From contig CAXKVR010000191.1 of NCBI GenBank assembly GCA_964058845.1, positions 1-64,000 of the forward strand: DNA of 64,000 nt. Direction: 5' to 3'. The translations under genes were made by a program, and so were the position numbers. This document shows positions 13,141 to 25,480 of the stretch, piece after piece; position 1 is the first letter of the stretch, and each line of letters starts with the position of its first letter. This DNA is from Carex sylvatica. Lineage: Eukaryota > Streptophyta > Magnoliopsida > Poales > Cyperaceae. The notes beneath the pieces are model-generated. The model did no database searches, was not told where the DNA came from, and saw only the letters and a program-made list of their open reading frames with translations.

Positions 13141-14283
13141 GCTGATTTTTTTTTAGTATCCTAAAAAAACTAACAAAAATACTTTCTAATTTTAAAATTT
13201 TCGAAAAATGTCCCAATTCACTTCGATAGCCATCTTATAGTGGGATGGTTGGCTATAATTTTTTTTAGAGATTGTTTAGTATGTATAGAATGATTTCGGT
13301 CTCATTGTCTACGAATTCTTTTTTTTCTCACTTTTTGAATATTCTTATTGTTTGATTTTAGTTTATATTGGTTTCATAGTAAATCTGATATAATTCGAAT
13401 CCAAAATCCATTAATAATAAGTAAATAAATAAATATATCAATAAGAATAAGTAAATTTGATATATTCGGATTTCAAATTGAATGTATGCGACACATTTGA
13501 CCAAATTGAGAGGAGACTAACTTTGACCGAACTTTGGCCGTCCATAACTTTCTTTAAGAAACTATGTTTTGAGTGTTCGGTCACTTTTCGGAAAACTTGG
13601 GATGAGGAGATGTGAATTTTGAAGATAAACTAGGATTTACCTTACAAAATCTCCGTCAAAATTGCAAAAAAATATCGTTTAGGACCTCAAAATTGTAATT
13701 GAAGTTTCTGAAAAATAATAGTAAATCAAAAACCTATCATATAAACTTCAAATTTCGATCTAAGTAGCTCAGTAAATTGGTTATATAATGAACTTGTAGA
13801 ATACCAAATTTACTATTTTTGAATTTTTGTTTACTATTTTTATGATTTATGAAAGATGACCCAAAATGACTTAAAAATAAAAGAAAATTGTCAATATTTT
13901 ATGAAAGAGAACAAGAGTATATTTCTTAGTATATGAGTTATATACAATATCTAAGATTTAGTTTTAGTTTCACACATATATATTTTCTTTGTCATACATT
14001 CTACAAAAAAAAAGAAAAAAAGAATATGAGTATCTAAAAAAAGAGAAAAAAAGAAAAAAAAATCATAAAAGCAGTGAGACCAAATTACTATTGGTGTTCA
14101 TATGTAAAATATTAATTCTATACACACTAAACATCTAAAAAAAATCATAGCCCATCGCTTCACTGTGGGGAGGTTGGATATGAAAGTGGACCACCTCAGA
14201 GTGGGGCGGTCATGGCATATTTTGAATTTTTGAAAAAATCGAGGACAGACTTGTTATTTTTAAAGGCACTAGTAAAAAAATCT
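13141..14283. mobile_element. Non-autonomous MULE-like element with long imperfect TIRs
   Basis: The outer 200 bp or so at each end are imperfect inverted copies. They share a T-rich terminus, GGCTAT(A/G)ATTTTTTTTAGA, and GTTTAGTATGTATAGAAT against GTTTAGTGTGTATAGAAT. Flanking 9-mers AATATATTG (13132-13140) and GATATATTG (14284-14292) match at 8 of 9. The middle (13490-13870) is unrelated to the other elements here and codes for nothing recognisable. Confidence 0.55.
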
Positions 14284-14523
14284 GATATATTGGTCACTAG
14301 CATTTCAGAAAAAGATATTTGTTTGAGTCTAAAATTTCTTATAAAAATGATATTTTTAGTACAGATTTTTTTCGGAATGAAAGTATAAAAAATAATCATA
14401 ATTATCAAGTCCATGCATCATTTAGTTTGACAAACGCATATAAAAATGAAAACTGAAATAGAGGAGATAAACCTATTAATAAATTTTGTAGTCAAAATAG
14501 ATGAAACAAAGTGCATACCACTA

Positions 14524-15117
14524 ATTAGGGGTGTAAACCGAGCCGGATTATCCGGTGGATATCCATAGAAGATCCGGATACGGAGTCTTAAACGGAGAGG
14601 ATATCCGGAATATCCGAAACCCAATAATTTTTAAATACGGATTCAGAGTCCTAAACGAAGCATATATCCGGAATCTAATAAAAGAGGAATTAATATTTGC
14701 TATAGGTGAGATTTAAACTCATGTACTCTCATCTCAAGACCTTTGAACTAAGCTTCAAACCACTACACCACAACTTCTTTTGTTACCATTCCTTTATTTG
14801 ATATATATATTATATGAATATATTATCTCCCATCTCTCCATCCACTTATAGTTATCATTAATATTTATATTTAATTTTTTTAATTAATATTTGTATCTTA
14901 GAAATTCATATATCTGAATTATCTGACCATTATTCATTTTATATCCGTATTCGAATCCGTATCCGTGAACTATCCGTTCCGTATCCGTATTCGTTTAAGA
15001 CGAATTTGATTTTGAATTTTAATATCCATTTACTATCCGTATCCGTATTCGTATCCGCTCATTATCCAACAAATGCGGATATGGTATGAGCATTATCCGC
15101 TCCGTTTACACCCCTAA
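14524..15117. mobile_element. hAT-like non-autonomous element
   Basis: An exact TACCACTA duplication (14516-14523 and 15118-15125) flanks ends TTAGGGGTGTAAAC in inverted orientation. It is filled with ATCCGTATCCG-type repeats. It shares a unique internal segment (around 14690-14800, ending in CCACTACACCACAACTTCTT) with the element at 40806-41871, so the two are copies of one family. Confidence 0.85.
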
Positions 15118-15132
15118 TACCACTAGAGTGAG

Positions 15133-17840
15133 TGTTATCTTATGAAATTTTTACAATTAATTTTCAAATAATTTAAAAGCAAGAATCGAAAATCGTGTTG
15201 ACGAAATAGAAAGTTAAATTTTAAAATAATGTTTCTCTAGATAAGCAAGTCAAATGTTGACTTTAAAATACATCTCGAGTTCGCTAAGAATCGAAACCAC
15301 GTCGAAAATACAAAGTTCTGGACCTTTATAGGTCCAGTGCGTTCACACTGGTGGTGAGTGCGGATGGTTGATCCGCACTAACTCCAGTTTCATTTTTAAA
15401 TCATGTTTTGTATTATTCCAGTGCGTCCACACTAAAATTGAGTGCGTCCGCACTGATAAATTCCGTGTTGGCTGAATTTTTCAAAATTTGACCAGTTCTG
15501 AGTGCGGGTGTCTTGACCCGCACTGAAATTTCAATGCGAATACATTAGCCTCAGACTTTTTCTTATTTAGTGTTGTTTTGATAAAAATTTGACTAAGTAT
15601 TGAGTGCTTCCGCACTGGGGTATTTTTCTGTATTATTTTGAATTGCTGAAACTCTACCAAGTACTGAGTGCGGGTGGACGACCCGCATTAAAATTGAGTG
15701 CGTCCGCACTTAGAAAGTCTTTTAACCAAATTTCATATTTTCTTTTTTCCCTTCTCTCTCTTCCACTCCGCCCCTTTTCTCATTTTAGAGAGAAGAAAAA
15801 GAGAGAGAGAGCTCCCTCTCCCTCTCGAACCACCGATTATCGTGAGAAATCAAAGTTGGAACCGACCAAGTAGCCATAGATCTCTCCTAGCTCTCATATT
15901 CGGTATTCCTTTCCCTTTCCATTTCTTTCTAAAATCTCAGATTTCTCGATTGCTCGAATTTTCATTTTAAACCCGAGATTTGAGTTTGAATTGCTTGTAG
16001 ACTAGTTCACTTGAACTTCTTGGTTGTTTATTTGTCGATTTCATTCTCGATTTTATCTCGATTTTGAATTTCAACTTTTAGAGTTTTCGTGTCAAAACTG
16101 AAATTGGAAATAATCATGAATTATTTAGTTTAATCCAACCAATTAGACTTGTAATCGGTAGGGTTACCTCTTGATCTTGAAATACTAGAACGTGTAACGG
16201 TTAATTTGAGATTTCGACCAAATTAGGATTAATCAATCGGTAAACCAAATTATTGCGGGAACCAAAATAGAGAACCGGTACATGAATTGTTACCAAATGA
16301 AAACCGTATATAGGTTAGAGGACCTAGATATGAATATGCAAAGTTTTAGAGATTTTGAGTAAGAAAGAAGAAATAAAAGAATCGATACCGGGTCTAAGGA
16401 ATTGATTCGGGAATGTTAAGCCACCAATGTAAACCTAGTAAGCCTCTCGATCGTGAACCAATGTTAAATCAAATGCATGTAATATAGGTGTAGGCTCAGT
16501 CGAGCAAGAATTCACGGGACATTTCGAGACGTCTGATCCATAAGTACGCGGTACGCTCGCTACAAACAGGTGTGAGATTCTTGGACTTGTTTGATATTTT
16601 ATTTTCAGGAATTAAACTATTTATTCGTTTCTCATGTTGAATATCTGATTGATTGCATCATTGAATTGTGTAAATCATATGCATAGTCCAATCAAATTAA
16701 ACTAGAATTATCGTGAATTGAATGATTTGCATGCTGGTATGGTTATCAGTTGTGTCGATCTATTATGATCTGAATCTGGTTGAGAGTCACTACGAACGAA
16801 TGATTGAGAATGTGTATGTGAGCGGATTTACGAAGTTGAGCTGTATGGCTGACTTGAATTTGACGAATTTGTAAAGTTGAGCCGTATGCTGACTTTGAAC
16901 CCAGGATCCTTCTAGCGCTTTAGGTGAATGGCCCTCAGTTTTCCCAATACCAGTTGGAATGAGGGGTGAGTGATTGTATTGAGGTGTGGATTGGAATCGT
17001 GGGTGACAAGTGTAACGTCTGTAACTCGGTGGCATTCTCCTACGTGTTAATGTGTTTGGACAGTCAATTGACTATTACGACAATTGGAATGATTTCAGAG
17101 TGAATTTTCTTTATATAATTTGAACTATACCTTATGAAATGGTTAAGCCAAGCGATTACATATGGGTGTCAGATAAAGGGTTCAGCTCGGTGGAACGTCT
17201 GTAGGTGTCAGTAACCCTACAGACGAGGGTCAGATAAAAGATCAAGCTCGAAAGAACATCTGTAGTTGCTACAAGCCCTAATAAATGAGTGAAGCCAAAC
17301 ATGTGTGTTTGTTTGTTTGAACTTCATTTTGGAAATTCCGTTAATTGTGATTCAGTTGGTTTGTTTATTGTCGAGCATGTGCATTTCTTTACTTATGAAT
17401 ATGTATCTGTTTGAATTGCTATTGCATAGGTTTCATTTTTTAATATGAATTTTAATTGCAAGTCCAATAATCTAACTGTGAAAAATTTCGCACTGAGAAT
17501 TTATTCTCACCCCCATCCTTCGAGATATTTTACAGGTTCTGGTGCTACTGATTTCGGGGAGGCACGCGAATAGTAGGCCTTTGGTAGTTTACCTTTATAC
17601 GACCCTAGATATTTGTTGTATAGTTCTAGGTTAGGCCTTATGGTTGGTATCCGATTAAGATACTTTTGATGTATTATACTCTGATCAGACTGTGTACTCT
17701 GATTTATATATTTATGAACTTAGTTTGCATATTATTGTGTTGTGAATTGATAATTGAAATGTGAACCGCTTTGTAAGCGTATACGGAGTTGTATGCTTAC
17801 GGCGAGAGACTGTCGCGATCCATGGCCGCGGAGTGTGACA
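15133..17840 (+). mobile_element. Solo LTR, 2.7 kb
   Basis: It starts TGTTATC and ends GTGTGACA, and is flanked by exact GTGAG at 15128-15132 and 17841-17845. No gag-pol coding is present, so this is one long terminal repeat left after recombination. Near the start (15340-15715) GAGTGCGG/CCGCACT motifs recur many times. A CT-rich tract at 15735-15830 and the GC-rich tail CGCGATCCATGGCCGCGG are other landmarks. Frames at 15604-15970 lie within it and show no protein signature. The left duplication begins two bases after the target duplication of the neighbouring hAT element. Confidence 0.75.
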
Positions 17841-17845
17841 GTGAG

Positions 17846-18249
17846 TTGATAGTCTTGATGCTCAAACATGAAAAAAAAAATATGTCAATAAAGTATTTGA
17901 TCTCCTTACTCATGCATAATTGTAAATAAATTAAAAAATGAAACATAATGATAGTGGCCGAGGTACTTCAAACGAATGGTTTTAATTGATTCTCATTTTT
18001 TTTTAATTTTTTATACTTATACTGTATTTTATATATAATTTAAAGTAAAAATACTATATTGTAAATTGATTCCTATTTACAGCAAATTTTGTTTATATAA
18101 TCGATATTTATTCATATTTAATTGACTTTTATAATTTAAAAATCTGGCTCCATAATTTCTGGATTCATCTTTGTAGCGTCAAACTAAAGAACATATATGT
18201 TATCGTGAATACTTCAGTACAATATATATACTTGAAATAGTTCATATGA
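17846..18249. other. AT-rich spacer
   Basis: No gene or repeat end recognised between the solo LTR and the first foldback element. Confidence 0.5.
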
Positions 18250-18258
18250 ATATATCAT

Positions 18259-18683
18259 GAGGTTGGCTACTATGCTTATACAAGCATATTCCTACATATG
18301 CTTATAACTCATTTTTGTATTTCCAATGTCTAAATAGTCAATATGAACCGTTAGATGTGATATCTATATTGAAATATGCTTGGAGACCAAATTTTATATT
18401 TTTATGAATCTTTTTACTATTTATTAAACCATTTTGAAAATCGCTGATCCAACGGTGGCTTAATAAAACAATAAAATCAGAAGCCACCGTTGGATTAGAG
18501 ATTTTCAAATTGGCTTAATAAATAATAAAAAAATTCAGAAAAATGTAAAATTTGGTCTCCAAGCACATTTCAATATAGAGACCACATCTAACGGTTCAGA
18601 TCGACCATTTAGACATTGGATACACAAAAATGAGTTATAAGCATATGTGGGGATATGCTTATACAAGCATAGTAGCCAACCTC
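18259..18683. mobile_element. Foldback MITE, GAGGTTGGCTAC family
   Basis: A near-perfect 425-bp palindrome. Ends are GAGGTTGGCTACTATGCTTA in inverted copies. Exact 9-bp duplication ATATATCAT at 18250-18258 and 18684-18692. The centre carries CCAACGGTGGCTT twice in inverted order. The same family occurs at 50749-51168 and 51194-51619. Confidence 0.88.
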
Positions 18684-18826
18684 ATATATCATATATATGA
18701 GATGATTATATAATTTAATTAGAAAATTTCAAATTAGGGGAATTAAAATCATTCTAACCATCAAAATCAATGAAAAAGATTAGACTTCTTCTAAAAATAA
18801 ATAATATATATATATAGAGAGAGAGA

Positions 18827-19231
18827 GAGGGGCTAAGCTCAAATCATTTGTTTATGGACTCAAAAACAAACGATTCGGTTCTCTGATTTTTGAAGTTCAA
18901 ATGTCCGATCCAAACCGTTAGATGTTTAATCTATATTAAAATGTGCTTGGAGACAAAATTTTATATTTTTTGAAATTTTTTTACTATTTATTAAGATAGT
19001 TTGAAAGTCGCTATTTTTATTTAAATTCTGCATCATAAAAAAACAACGACTTTCAAACCATCTTAATAAATAGTAAAAAAAATTCAAAAAAAAAAATATA
19101 ATTTTGTCTCCAAACACATTTTAATATAGATTAAACATCTAACGGTTTAGATCGGCCATTTGAACTTCGAAAATCAAAGAACCGAATCGTTTGTTCCTGA
19201 GTCCAAACAAACGATTTGAGCTTAGCCCCTC
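18827..19231. mobile_element. Foldback MITE, GAGGGGCTAAGC family
   Basis: A 405-bp palindrome with ends GAGGGGCTAAGCTCAAATC in inverted copies. It is bounded by (TA)n/(GA)n on both sides, which hides any target duplication. The inner arms match the foldback group (AACCGTTAGATG, AAAATGTGCTTGGAGACA); the outer 70 bp are particular to this copy. Confidence 0.75.
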
Positions 19232-20280
19232 TCTCTATATATATATATAGATATAGATAGATAGAGAGAGAGATTAGACGTCAGAAAATGACGGATCCCA
19301 CGTGTCTGTAATCTATCAAATTTGTTGTCAGAAAAATTATAACCAAATAATTAATTTTTTCATATTACACTTAATTGAAAAACTCACAAATTTATCCAAT
19401 TTATTGACTTTCCTATAAAAACTCATTTTAAATTTAAAACATACCCATTTTACATTTTATTTAAAAATAAAAAATATGATGTAACATATTTAAAATAAAT
19501 ATTTATTCTTCTAATTGATTTTTGAGAGTGAATGGTTCATTTTATTACTTATGATATACACACAAGCACATGACTAAATGCCACTGTGTATGCGTCATAA
19601 ATAGAGAAATGAATCATTTGTACTCAAAAATCGATCAGTTAGAAGACATAACATTTTTCTTGCTCAGACTACATATTTTTATTTTTAATAAAAGATAAAA
19701 TGAGTACTTTATATATTTAAAATAGTTTTAATAAAAAAGTTAATAAATTGGATAAATTTGTTAATTTTTAAAATTTAGAAGGGTGAATATAATATATTTT
19801 TTGAGTGAAAATATATAATTTTGCGGTTGTTGAGGAGTATACATAAAATTCCCCCCTTTTATATCAAAAAATGCTGTGAAAAACTTTTATTATATTAATA
19901 AGTCTATGATTTACCACTGCTTTATTTTATTATCATATATAAAATTAATTATTATTAAAACTATAAGTTATTGAGAATTAATTTTTGATCTAGTGGTAAA
20001 GTCAATGTTCGAGATTGCAGGTTTAAAATTCAGAAGAGACAATTCTTTGTGAATAATAAATATATAGTTTGATAGTCTCATCTCCAACTTTTACTCAAAA
20101 AAAAATATAAATTATTATTTGTTAAAAAGAACTTTCAACAAAAATAATGTCCACTTATTAAAACTGCGTTTGGTCGTGATTCCAAACCGACTTCGGTTAG
20201 CATTTTTCCGATTCAACAATTCAAGCCCCAAGGTAACTGAAAGTCCGAACCAGTGGTCGTATATACTATATACTGTATGT
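19232..20280. other. Spacer upstream of P450 gene 2
   Basis: AT-rich. Contains microsatellite (TA)n/(GATA)n at 19234-19272 and a possible tRNA-derived SINE near 19981-20111, listed separately. No gene seen. Confidence 0.45.
19981..20111 (+). mobile_element. Possible tRNA-derived SINE
   Basis: GATCTAGTGGTAAAGTC resembles a pol III A box and GCAGGTTTAAAATTC a B box about 35 bp later. A related unit at 53262-53402 keeps the same order, including CAATTCTTTGTGAA/GAATTCTTTATGAA and CTAGTG. Target duplications were not identified. Confidence 0.42.
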
Positions 20281-20325
20281 CTCCACTGGCTCTATATATA
20301 GTGTCCAGAACCTCTTCTAAATCCC

Positions 20326-20332
20326 TATAAAA
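20326..20332 (+). promoter_or_regulatory. TATA box of P450 gene 2
   Basis: TATAAAA lies about 70 bp before the ATG at 20401, leaving room for a leader of roughly 40-45 nt. A second TATATATA-type site lies at 20292-20300. Inferred from position and sequence only. Confidence 0.55.
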
Positions 20333-20380
20333 GCGACACCACTTCTAAGCTCCTAAACTATCCCGCTCTCTTATTCTCTA

Positions 20381-20397
20381 TCTCTCTCTCTCTCTCT
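20381..20397 (+). repeat. (TC)n tract in the leader of P450 gene 2
   Basis: An uninterrupted TC run ends three bases before the ATG at 20401. Pyrimidine-rich leaders are common in plant genes; the FHA gene in this window has the same arrangement. Confidence 0.75.
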
Positions 20398-20400
20398 TTG

Positions 20401-23400
20401 ATGGAGCTCATAACAAGCTTCTCCAAATGGTGGGAGGATTTTGGGTCCATGTTAGGAGCAGGTGCTCCTCTCATAGCAATTTCTGTTGTACTTTTTGTTG
20501 GTTTCTTTGTTAACTTCTATTTGCCGTATTGGAAGCTTAGAAAGGTTCCTGGACCTGCTCCTACCTTCCTAGTAGGTCATCTCCCTTTGCTTGCCAAACA
20601 TGGTCCTGACGTTTTCAGGTTCTTGGCCAAGAATTATGGACCTATTTTCAGGTACCCGCCCCACTTTTCTCTCTCTCTCTCACACACACATTTGAGCATG
20701 CATTAGAGTGCATCCACAGTCCACAGATACTGAGACACGCACCAAAAAATTTATAGAAGGCACTTCTTTTATTACACTTGGAGCTTGGCTAGTATGACAT
20801 CAGTGTACAGTGGATATATACACACTACAAAATCTATCGAATCAATTTCAAATAGTAAATCCAAATCTTTCAAACCAATCTATTTTATTAGTTATGCGTT
20901 TACATGTAAAATTTAGAATTTTTGGAACTAATTTAGTATCACGTCAAGTGATCAAATGTGAGAGTTTTAAAATTAATTTTAATACATTAATTTTTCAATA
21001 TTTTTGACATCTTAACTAAATTTTTTTTTTTTTGTATGTAAACACATTACTTATAAAATCAATCGGTTTGAACGATTTGAATTAGTCATATGAAGTCTAT
21101 CCAATAAGTTTTAGAATTAGTGTCATATGACACCGATGTCATACTAGTTGAACTGTAACTTGTATAAATTGCTTTATAGAAAACATCTATAATACATTTG
21201 TCCTGTCCACTGTCTATTCACTTATTTTATCTGTTAATCACAATAATTTATAATTAAATTTATTAATCTGTCGTTTATGTATATATCGATAATTAACGTA
21301 CGTGGAGAGAAAAACTATAAAAATGAATTATGATTTATATTTCTGTTGATTTGATTTTAAAATTCTCTGGTACAAAACTACAAGTATGTGTTAGTCGTTC
21401 ATAGCACTGTGAATTTCCAGTGATACCATTCAGTGGTATGATGAATATTGATGAATAATTATTACCGATGTTGTAATAGTTTTTCCGGTCTGACACCATC
21501 AAGTGCAAGGTTGTCTGGGAAATAATCCAATGGGCCATCTTTTTATTGATTATATGGACCGAGAGAAAGCTAAATTTTGGGCCCTTGTTTAATCATGTCT
21601 CTAATAATTTAGCATCCTGTTGAGAAAATATCCAATTCCACATTTTTCTTTCCAGCTTGTTGTAGTGGTTAATAGCTGAGAAGACTATCCACTTGCCTTA
21701 TAATTCAGATGTGCTCACTATCAACATCGATCAATGCACGCACCCGTACATGTATCTAATTTAATTAAAAACTTGCAACAGATGTGCTCGTCTCTTGACC
21801 ATAGATGCTCATTCTTTCATTTTCTGAACTAGTTATGTGATTGTTGATTTGAAATTCAGTGCTCACACTAATAGCTAGGTGAACAGCTTTGACTCTCATC
21901 TCATGTGTACAAAAAAAAAAAAAAAGTTCTTTAAAGTATCCTACCACCAGCTGACAGGAAAAGAGGAACCCGAACCACCTTCTCTATGCAAATCGGCCCT
22001 CCAAATTGCATGTATTTTATTAAGCTAGCTAACCAGAACTGATGTGAGATTATATAATGTATGTAGATTTCACATGGGAAGGCAGCCACTAGTGATGGTA
22101 GCAGATGCAGAGCTATGCAAAGATGTAGGCATCAAAAAGTTCAAGGACATAAAAAACCGAAGTAGCCCCCCTCCAACTGTCGGTTCTGCTATCCACCAAG
22201 AAGCTCTCTTCCTATCAAGGTACATACAACTAATGAACCAAAAAAGCAGCAAACTAGCCCTCTTCGTATAAGTTTCACAATATGAATTATTTGAATTTAG
22301 GGATTCAAGGTGGTCATCGATGCGAAATGCTATAATCCCTCTGTACCAACCTGCACATCTTGCGAGTCTTATCCCGACCATGCAATCCTATGCGTCCTAT
22401 CTCCTTCTTAACATTTCTAATGCCGAAAAAGAAGAATATGTCCCTTTTTCTGATCTTGTGCTCAGAATGTCTATTGACATCATTGGTAAAACCGCATTTG
22501 GCTTTGAGTTTGGCCTCATGGATCGGTTCTCCAATGAGAGAAATAATGATGAAACAGAACGTGACAATGATGTTACTAACTTTCTAAAAGAGTATAGGTT
22601 AACACTAGAATATCTTAAAATGGATTTGTCGAGCTCCTTATCCACTATATTGGGGCTTTTTGTCTCACCATCTCTACAGAAAATATTCAAAAAATTACTC
22701 ACACGAATTCCAGGAACCATGGATTTCAAAATTGCGCAGAATGAGAAGAAATTGTGCCAGAGAATTGATGCCCTAATTGCGAAGAGATCCAAGGAGAAGA
22801 ACCGAGAAGCAGTTGATTTTTTAGCTGCATTATTAAATGTGAGGGAATCAGGAGGTTCTAAAGATTTATTTGCAGATAATTACTTGAGAGCTCTTACATT
22901 TGAGCACCTTATTGCGGGAACTAAAACAACCGCCTTCACGATTTGTTCAGCTGTTTACCTTGTTTCAAACCATCCTGAGGTCGAAAAGAAATTGATTAAC
23001 GAGATTGATAATTTTGGACCGCGTGATTCAGTACCTACAGCTGAGGATTTACAAAACAGATTTCCTTATCTTGATCAGGTAATTAGTTGCATGCTTTGTT
23101 AATTAAATAGGTTTTAAAAGGATCTTTATGAGTAATGCACCAAGTTTTTATTGGTGTGAAATGTGAAAATGCCCAACTGACAAGTTTTCACTAAGAATTA
23201 AGATACAGTTTTAATGAAGAAAAAATGAGTTATCTTTGGCCAGTTTTTCCTTCTCAAATGAATTGGTCTCAATTATAAGTATTTTGGGTGCATTCTCTTC
23301 ATGGATATATGAAGGATTACTGGCTATCGTACCAGGACTATACAAAGTGTAATTAATTTTCAGGTAATAAAAGAGGCAATGAGATTCTACCTTGTTTCTC

Positions 23401-23881
23401 CTTTGATTGCGAGAGAAACTTCTCAAGAACTGGATATTTCTGGCTACAATCTCCCAAAGGTAAGAACAAATATAAAAATTTAGAAACGAAATTAGCAATT
23501 TTGTTCTTCATCATCCAACTCTCATTTACTTTCTGTTATTCTTTGATCAATCAGGGCACGTATGTTTGGCTTGCAGTGGGAGTATTGGCTAAAGATCCAA
23601 CCCAATTCCCTGAGCCTGATGCGTTCCGACCTGAGCGTTTCAATCCGACATGCTATGAAGAGAGGCACCGGCATCCATACGCACACATCCCATTTGGAAT
23701 TGGACCTCGATCATGCATCGGCCAACGTTTTGCAATACAGCAGATTAAGTTGACAATTATTCTTTTGTATCAGCACTATGTGTTTAGGCATTCACCATTG
23801 ATGGAGTCACCTCTCGAGCTCGACTATGACCTTGTTCTTGGGTTCAAGCATGGGGTCAAGCTGATATCGGTCAAGCGATGA
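20401..23881 (+). CDS. MAX1-like (CYP711A): Cytochrome P450 CYP711A (MAX1-like), gene 2, five exons
   Basis: Coding exons are 20401-20651, 22067-22219, 22301-23078, 23364-23459 and 23555-23881, giving 534 residues. Intron positions and phases equal those of gene 1; exons 2, 4 and 5 have identical lengths (153, 96, 327 bp). Seen: membrane anchor about residues 24-46, VPGPAPTF hinge, I-helix AGTKTT (340-345), ExxR as EAMR (398-401), RPERF (451-455), haem loop [10 protein letters not shown] with Cys480. The expected role is carlactone oxidation in strigolactone synthesis on the ER, as for CYP711A in general. Exon 3 carries several extra residues after [12 protein letters not shown], where gene 1 is shorter. 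The start is the ATG after the TC-rich leader. Intron 1 holds a foldback MITE. No frame break. The two copies may differ in substrate range; sequence alone does not settle this. Confidence 0.94.
20781..21153. mobile_element. Foldback MITE in intron 1 of P450 gene 2
   Basis: Inverted arms carry CTAGTATGACATC at each end, then TTTGAAC and GTTTACATG motifs. It is the same family as 45889-46281. Flanking TTACACTTG and TGTAACTTG match poorly, so the exact ends are uncertain. Confidence 0.6.
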
Positions 23882-25472
23882 GCTTAATTCGCTGCTGATC
23901 GATCATTGATTAGATAAATATAGAATATTCTTAATTTTTAATTTCTTTTTTTTTTATTTGATAAAAGGCTTTTAACAGCCTGTTTCATGTTCTGTTAATG
24001 AAACAAAGAGTTCAGTTACATAAAGTCCATGTCAAGGTACTGGTGTGTAAACAAAAGGGCAACACCTGTGCCATACACCACCAACTATCCAATTAAAACA
24101 AAAAAAAGCACCACCTGTGCTCATCTACATCAGATAACAAATCAAAATAGGATCTTGCATCCAACAACAGCAGTGCATAAACTAAGTCTTTGCATATTAG
24201 ACTAAATGTAACACTGCTAAGCATATGCATAAAAGGACAGTCAGGCATCTTCAACATATGCGATTCTGGGCACTTCTGGAGTCTCCTCAACAGGGTCTGC
24301 ATCTGGCGCCAAAACTTGTATGGTTATTGCATCTACACTGGCCACTATCCATTCCTCTGTAGCTTCTTTCAGTTTTTTGCTCATGTTACCTGTCCAGTAT
24401 GTAATCAAGGAGATGATTAGTAATATAACATTTAGAATATTCTTAATTTGGATAGTTTTAATGTACATTTATTTTTATGGTACATCAATTTGGTATTGTC
24501 GATAGAATTATCCAAATAAAAATAAAAATTATAGAAGTGATCTTCATTATTTTGATAGACTGTGTACTAATTAGATATAGAAATATTATTCAATGATATT
24601 CAAACAAATTACAAACCAAACCAGAATTTATACAAACCACATTTAAATGACGTGATAACTATAATTTTATCTCTTGATTTTAGCAATGCTGGTTGTCAAA
24701 AACATCATATTAGAACATAAAGATGAATGTACAAACCACATCTAAACAGAGATTGCATGATACCCTTACAGGCTAATTGATTAATTGTTGGGCGAATTGA
24801 GAAGGGACAATGAATCAATTAAAGAATAAATTGATTTATGTATCGGCTGTTTCTGTAACTGCTTAATTTTGATTGGGAATCACTATTCAGAACGTACTGT
24901 TGATTTGTGGGAAAAGTGTAAGGAAGTTGCATATTTCCAACAGTTGAAAAGGTGCTAACGGGAATGTCTACTGGGTTGACAAACCATTTTTTACAGAAAA
25001 GACCCGGCCCATATTTTTGCTCTCAGACCATGCTAAATTGTGTTAAGACTTGAATCTCAAATCCACGCAAGTTTAATTGGGCCAACGAGTCTAATAAATC
25101 CGCAACCCTGTTTATTTGCTTCCTTTCGTTTCCTTCTCCATTCTGGCTCTCTTTTTTAATCTTTAGCTAGTAAGTGTGAGTGTACTTGATCTATGTAAGT
25201 GCTGGTGGTTTCTTATTTTCATTTAGTAATTTTGTTTTCAACGATGCTGATCTTTCAGTTTCTGGTTAAACCTGAATCAGGATGTACCATGTACCAAAAT
25301 TCGACCAGCTCCTGCAAATTGATTGGATGAAAAATGGTCTGATGAATTGTTGTTTTGGGTCTAGGTTTCATTTGGAACAACCTCAAATACCCGCTATATC
25401 TTTTTGGTTTAATTATGTTCCTATGATTTTTGAAAAGGAAAATGCAAACTCAATGGCCTATTTAACTAGAAC
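23882..25472. other. Spacer downstream of P450 gene 2
   Basis: 3' flank of the P450 gene, then a short coding-like reverse-strand segment at 24241-24393 (listed separately) and AT-rich sequence. No intact gene recognised. The frame at 25282-25512 shows no family signature. Confidence 0.45.
24241..24393 (-). pseudogene. Possible C-terminal exon fragment, unknown protein
   Basis: On the reverse strand a TACTGGACAG acceptor-like site is followed by about 48 codons. They include KKLKEATEEWIVASVDAI and DADPVEETPEVPRIAYVEDA, then a stop. The acidic, non-repetitive composition is unlike the AT-rich frames around it and suggests a real exon or captured fragment. I do not recognise the family and no upstream exons are evident. 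Confidence 0.3.
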
Positions 25473-25480
25473 AGCTGTAT

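Noticed and set aside
14690..14770. Possible tRNA gene (GATTTAAACTCATG...CCACTACACC)
   Set aside because: No cloverleaf; the same segment recurs in the element at 40806, so it is part of the transposon.
15604..15970. Two overlapping frames of about 90 codons
   Set aside because: Inside the solo LTR and largely encoded by the CT-rich tract.
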